From positions 3,166,001 through 3,230,000 of the forward strand of contig NZ_CP107841.1 of assembly GCF_036346855.1 (NCBI RefSeq): 64,000 nucleotides of DNA, in the 5' to 3' direction. The notes under the pieces were generated by a model. The model was not told where the DNA came from. It worked only from the letters and a program-made list of their open reading frames with translations, and made no database searches. Below are positions 60,953 through 64,000 of the stretch, in pieces (position 1 is the stretch's first letter; the number at the start of each line of letters is the position of its first letter). The position numbers and the translations under genes were made by a program. Source of the stretch: Streptomyces europaeiscabiei. Its GTDB lineage: Bacteria; Actinomycetota; Actinomycetes; Streptomycetales; Streptomycetaceae.

Positions 60953-62578
60953 TCAGATGTGCGCCGCTCCGGCACCCGCCTCCGCGTTCTCGCCGCGCTT
61001 GGTCAGGAACGCCACGAGGACGGCGATCGCCGCCACACCGGCGGCGACGAGCGAAGCCAGGCTCATGCCGGACATGAACGTGTCGTGCGCGACCGTGGCG
61101 ATCTTCGCGGCGATCTCCGGCGGGGTGCCCTCGGCAACCGGGGGGACACCGACCTGGACGGCCTCGGAGGCCTGGCCGAGCTGGGCCTCGGTGAGCGGCG
61201 GGAGCCCGGCGTCCGTCCAGTTGCCCGGCAGGTCCCCGTCGACCTTGGAGGCCATCACGGCACCCAGCACGGCCGTACCGAGGCTGCCGCCGATCTGCAT
61301 CGCGGCCTGCTGGAGGCCGCCGGCGACACCGGACAGCTCCAGGGGCGCGTTGCCGACGATGACCTCGGTGGCGCCGACCATGACCGGGGCGAGGCCGAGG
61401 CCGAGGAGCGCGAACCAGAGGGACATCACGGCGCTGCCGGTGTCGGTCTCCAGCGTCGACATGCCGTACATGGCGATCGCGGTGAGAGCCATGCCGCCGG
61501 CCAGGGGGATGCGCGGTCCGGCCTTGGTGATGATCGCGCCCGCCAGCGGCGAGCCGACGATCATCATGCCGGTGAGCGGGAGAAGGTGCAGACCCGCGTC
61601 GATGGGGCTCATCCCGTGCACGTTCTGGAGATAGAAGGTCACGAAGAACAGGCCGCCCATGAAGGCGATGGCCATCAGGACCATCAGGACGACACCCGCG
61701 GACAGGGGGACGGAACGGAAGAGGCCCAGCGGGATCAGCGGCTCCTTGACCTTCGTCTCCCAGAAGGCGAAGAGACCGAAGCCGGCGACGGACGCGACGA
61801 CGAACGTCCACGTCAGGCCGTCGCCCCAACCCCACGTGGGGGCCTTGATGAGCGCCCAGACCAGGCAGAACATGGCCCCGGACAGCAGGGCTATGCCCAG
61901 GACGTCGAAGGAGCGCGGGGCGTTCTCGGCGCGGTGGTCCAGCAGGATCCAGGCGCCCAGCGCCACGGCGAGGACGCCGACGGGGACGTTGATCCAGAAC
62001 ACCGACTGCCAGCTGACGTTCTCCACGAGGAAGCCGCCGAGGATCGGGCCGCCCGCGGTGGAGGCGCCGATGACCATGCCCCAGATACCGATCGCCATGT
62101 TCAGCTTCTCGGCGGGGAAGGTGGCACGGAGCAGGCCGAGCGCGGCCGGCATCAGCAGCGCGCCGAACAGGCCCTGGAAGACCCGGAAGACCACCACGAA
62201 GGCGACCGAGTCGGACAGGCCGATGGCTCCGGAGGCGGCGGCGAAGCCGACCACGCCGATGAGGAAGGTCTGGCGGTGGCCGAAGCGGTCGCCCAGCTTG
62301 CCCGCGGTGATGAGCGTGACCGCCAGCGCGAGGAAGTACGCGTTGGTGATCCACTGGACCTCGGCGAAACTCGCCTTCAGGTCGTCCGCGATGACCGGGT
62401 TGGCGATCGCCACGATGGTGCCGTCGAGGGCGACCATCATCACGCCGACGGCCACGGTGAGGAGGGTGAACCAGGGATGGCCGCGCAGGCCCCGGCCCTG
62501 GTTCGTCGTCGGGTCCGACGGGACGACTGGCGCCTTGTCCCCCGGTCCCGTCTTGTCGACAGTGGTCTGACTAGTCAT
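60953..62578 (-). CDS. DHA2-family MFS multidrug transporter
   Basis: A 541-residue 14-helix transporter. Signature loops: LLTVAVGVMMVALDGTIVAIANPVI (motif D1), GKLGDRFGHRQTFLIGVV (motif A), RVFQGLFGALLMPAALGLLRATF, and the motif C region STAGGPILGGFLVENVSWQSVFWINVPVG. It exports lipophilic drugs or antibiotics with protons (EmrB/QacA-like). The start at 62578 (MTSQTTVDK) lies inside the divergent region shared with tetR; a palindrome there should be the regulator's operator. It is distinct from the MFS-winged-helix gene at 19381. Confidence 0.94.
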   Translation of the reverse strand: MTSQTTVDKTGPGDKAPVVPSDPTTNQGRGLRGHPWFTLLTVAVGVMMVALDGTIVAIANPVIADDLKASFAEVQWITNAYFLALAVTLITAGKLGDRFGHRQTFLIGVVGFAAASGAIGLSDSVAFVVVFRVFQGLFGALLMPAALGLLRATFPAEKLNMAIGIWGMVIGASTAGGPILGGFLVENVSWQSVFWINVPVGVLAVALGAWILLDHRAENAPRSFDVLGIALLSGAMFCLVWALIKAPTWGWGDGLTWTFVVASVAGFGLFAFWETKVKEPLIPLGLFRSVPLSAGVVLMVLMAIAFMGGLFFVTFYLQNVHGMSPIDAGLHLLPLTGMMIVGSPLAGAIITKAGPRIPLAGGMALTAIAMYGMSTLETDTGSAVMSLWFALLGLGLAPVMVGATEVIVGNAPLELSGVAGGLQQAAMQIGGSLGTAVLGAVMASKVDGDLPGNWTDAGLPPLTEAQLGQASEAVQVGVPPVAEGTPPEIAAKIATVAHDTFMSGMSLASLVAAGVAAIAVLVAFLTKRGENAEAGAGAAHI

Positions 62579-62592
62579 ACGCGCGAGACTAA

Positions 62593-62641
62593 TGACAGCC
62601 ACTGACAGTTGACAAACCAGTTCACAAGTCGGTAACTGTCA
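62593..62641. promoter_or_regulatory. TetR-type operator and promoters in the tetR/MFS intergenic region
   Basis: TGACAGTT (62603-62610) and AACTGTCA (62634-62641) form an inverted pair 23 bp apart; a further TGACAG lies at 62593. A TTGACA-N18-TAACTG promoter (62609-62638) points towards tetR. Repressor binding here would block both genes. Confidence 0.6.
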
Positions 62642-62678
62642 CGTCACTCGCCGCAGGGGCGGGTGGAGACGAGGGTTC

Positions 62679-63335
62679 ATGGAGACGGCTGCGACGACGG
62701 CTCAGGAGCGGCCGGGACTGCGCGAGCGGAAGAAGCAGCGCACGCACGACGCGCTGCTGCGTGCCGCCCTGGAGCTGTTCACGACCCAGGGGTACGAGGC
62801 GACGACGGTCGACGAGATCGCCGAGGCCGTCGACGTCTCGCAGCGCACCTTCTTCCGTTACTTCGCGGGCAAGGAGGAGGCCGCACTCGCGGTGGTGGGC
62901 CTCACCCAGGAGCACTTCCTGGCGGCCGTGCGCGCCCGGCCGGCGCACGAGGCGCCGCTGGAGGCGATGCGCAACGCCGTCCTGGAGGGCTGGGACGCCA
63001 TCGGCGAGGCCGTCGACCAGGTCGTTCCCGTCGACCTCCATCTGCGTGCCTACGGCTTGATCGAGTCGACGCCCGCGTTGCTGGCCGCGCATCTGCGCCG
63101 CTCGGACGAGGTGGCGCGGGAGATCGAGCGGATCATCGCCGAGCGTGAGGGGCTCGACGTGGACACCGACCCCCGGCCGCGGGTGGCGGTGGCCCTCTTC
63201 GGCGGGGTGATGCGGGTGACCGAACGCATGTGGGCCCTGGGCGGCGACCTCAGCAAGGACGCGATGCGCGAGCTGACCGCCGCACATCTGGACGCCGTAC
63301 GGCCGACGTTGGCCGAAAAGTGGCGCACTGACTGA
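62679..63335 (+). CDS. TetR-family repressor
   Basis: A 218-residue TetR regulator. The N-terminal DNA-binding domain (about 15-65) reads LRERKKQRTHDALLRAALELFTTQGYEATTVDEIAEAVDVSQRTFFRYFAGKEEA, fully canonical. The C-terminal ligand domain is helical (LEAMRNAVLEGWDAIGEAVDQVV, VAREIERIIAEREGLDVDTDPRPRVAVALFGGVMRV). It is divergent from the DHA2 pump, 100 bp start to start, and almost certainly represses it until a drug-like ligand binds. The family and context are clear, the ligand is not. Confidence 0.95.
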   Translation: METAATTAQERPGLRERKKQRTHDALLRAALELFTTQGYEATTVDEIAEAVDVSQRTFFRYFAGKEEAALAVVGLTQEHFLAAVRARPAHEAPLEAMRNAVLEGWDAIGEAVDQVVPVDLHLRAYGLIESTPALLAAHLRRSDEVAREIERIIAEREGLDVDTDPRPRVAVALFGGVMRVTERMWALGGDLSKDAMRELTAAHLDAVRPTLAEKWRTD

Positions 63336-63459
63336 AAAGCGTAGAGAAACGCATCATCGGGACCTTCTCGGCGCACCGCACGGAACGGACGTGATCGAAA
63401 CGTGATCCCTCTCACTTGGTTAACGCGAGACCCTTCCGTTCTCTTAGTGTGTCCTTTCA

Positions 63460-64000
63460 GTGACTTCCTTCGACTCCTCCCCGCAACTGAACGTCTGGCG
63501 CGCACTGCTGGCGCTGGCCGTGGTTTTCGTGATGCTGGCGACCACCGGCTGGACCGCGATCCGCAGCCATCGCGAGGAGTCGCCGCTGCAGGCGTCGCTC
63601 TCCTCGTGGCAGCGCGGACACCTCGACGGCCGCGAACTGCCGGACGCCGAATCGTCCCCGCACCGCCTGGCCGCCTTCTTCGCCTCGCTCACCGCGTACC
63701 AGCGCACCAGGCTCGCCCACCGGTATCCGCTCGCCGTCGGCAACATGAACGGCGCCCCCGTCGAGCTGCGGTACCGGGCCAACCGCATCGCGCTGAAGCA
63801 GCAGAGCGGTCTTGAACGAGAACGCATGCACGACCAGCGGCTCTCCGAGACCGGCCGGTACGAGGCCGGCCGCCGGATGCACCGCCTCGACATGCTCGCC
63901 GTGAAGAAGCGGCACATCCTCGCCTTCAGCCCCGAAGGCAACGGCCGGGTCGCCGAGGTCTTCGGCAGCCTCGACAAGGCGGAGCGCGTCTCGGTCGTCG
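63460..64000 (+). CDS. DUF1023-like alpha/beta hydrolase, 5' part only
   Basis: An open frame from a GTG at 63460 runs off the window end (180 codons seen). It starts VTSFDSSPQLNVWRALLALAV with a TM/signal-anchor helix (LLALAVVFVMLATTGWTAI). An Arg/Leu-rich helical stretch (AAFFASLTAYQRTRLAHRYPLAVGNMNGAPVELRYRANRIAL) and HILAFSPEGNGRVAEVFGSLDKAERVSVVV follow. The last part is the start of the DUF1023 alpha/beta-hydrolase domain of actinobacteria; the catalytic Ser lies beyond the window. No ribosome site is visible; TAGTGT lies 9 nt upstream. Confidence 0.85.
   Translation, partial: MTSFDSSPQLNVWRALLALAVVFVMLATTGWTAIRSHREESPLQASLSSWQRGHLDGRELPDAESSPHRLAAFFASLTAYQRTRLAHRYPLAVGNMNGAPVELRYRANRIALKQQSGLERERMHDQRLSETGRYEAGRRMHRLDMLAVKKRHILAFSPEGNGRVAEVFGSLDKAERVSVV

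Overview
The window is high-GC (about 70% or more), densely packed chromosomal DNA of a Streptomyces-type actinomycete. Evidence: strong third-position GC, frequent GTG starts, GGAGG-type ribosome binding sites mixed with leaderless starts, WhiJ-like/DUF397 regulators, TerD paralogues, KstR-type operators, and several copies of a GCGCAGTTCCCCGCGCCCCT intergenic repeat. It reads as chromosome, not plasmid: it carries a tRNA-Val, a PDH E1 gene (aceE) with the ahpE/DUF3052 neighbours known from mycobacteria, and many actinobacterial core hypotheticals. There are no rRNA genes, CRISPR arrays or intact insertion sequences.

Layout. 1-9.1 kb looks accessory: a broken integrase carrying IS200/IS605-like hairpins, a SnoaL-like gene divergent from a PadR regulator and quinone oxidoreductase, a WhiJ-like triad (RsbW-like ATPase with a homopolymer frameshift, HTH/DUF5753 gene, DUF397 gene), a very large HTH-STAND NTPase-TM-14xWD40 protein, and a 29-bp minisatellite. 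9.1-11.8 kb holds a divergent thiolase / CYP125-like P450 pair around KstR-like boxes (sterol side-chain type). 11.8-24 kb is mixed: GT87-PAP2 fusion, DUF2330, O-methyltransferase, FHA, DUF1992, a translationally coupled pair of paralogous proteins, GNAT, an MFS transporter with a C-terminal winged helix, a peptidoglycan-binding membrane protein, an ABM monooxygenase and an imine-reductase remnant. 24-25.6 kb is a manganese module: a yybP-ykoY riboswitch, a GDT1/TMEM165 membrane protein and a HAD phosphatase.

26-38 kb: secreted HNH nuclease, PhoD-like phosphatase, FAD/NAD(P) protein, DoxX, DedA, DUF2277, a PanE-like reductase convergent with a LysR gene (their 3' ends tandemly duplicated), tRNA-Val(TAC), a DUF4097 lipoprotein and membrane proteins. 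39-43.8 kb is an envelope group: amidase_6, a NodB-like deacetylase, and a class A PBP in which the transpeptidase Lys of SxxK is replaced by Leu. 45.5-54.9 kb is a tellurium/stress (Ter) island: HAD phosphatase, PRTase-TRSP-StiP-PELOTA fusion, CitE-like aldolase, TerD with a YGYP-repeat tail, TerA-like, TerC-like DUF475 and two TerD genes. 55-59 kb carries ahpE, DUF3052 and aceE. 59-64 kb carries a K+ channel, a 27-bp minisatellite, DUF4190, a DHA2 MFS pump with its divergent TetR regulator, and a DUF1023 alpha/beta hydrolase cut by the window end.

The most system-like parts are the Ter/nucleoside-metabolite island, the HTH-STAND-WD40 protein beside WhiJ-type genes, and the riboswitch-controlled Mn exporter. 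Smaller surprises are the PBP lacking its active-site lysine, a precise 6-nt spacing between -10-like hexamers and start codons in at least five genes, and repeat DNA captured inside coding sequence.
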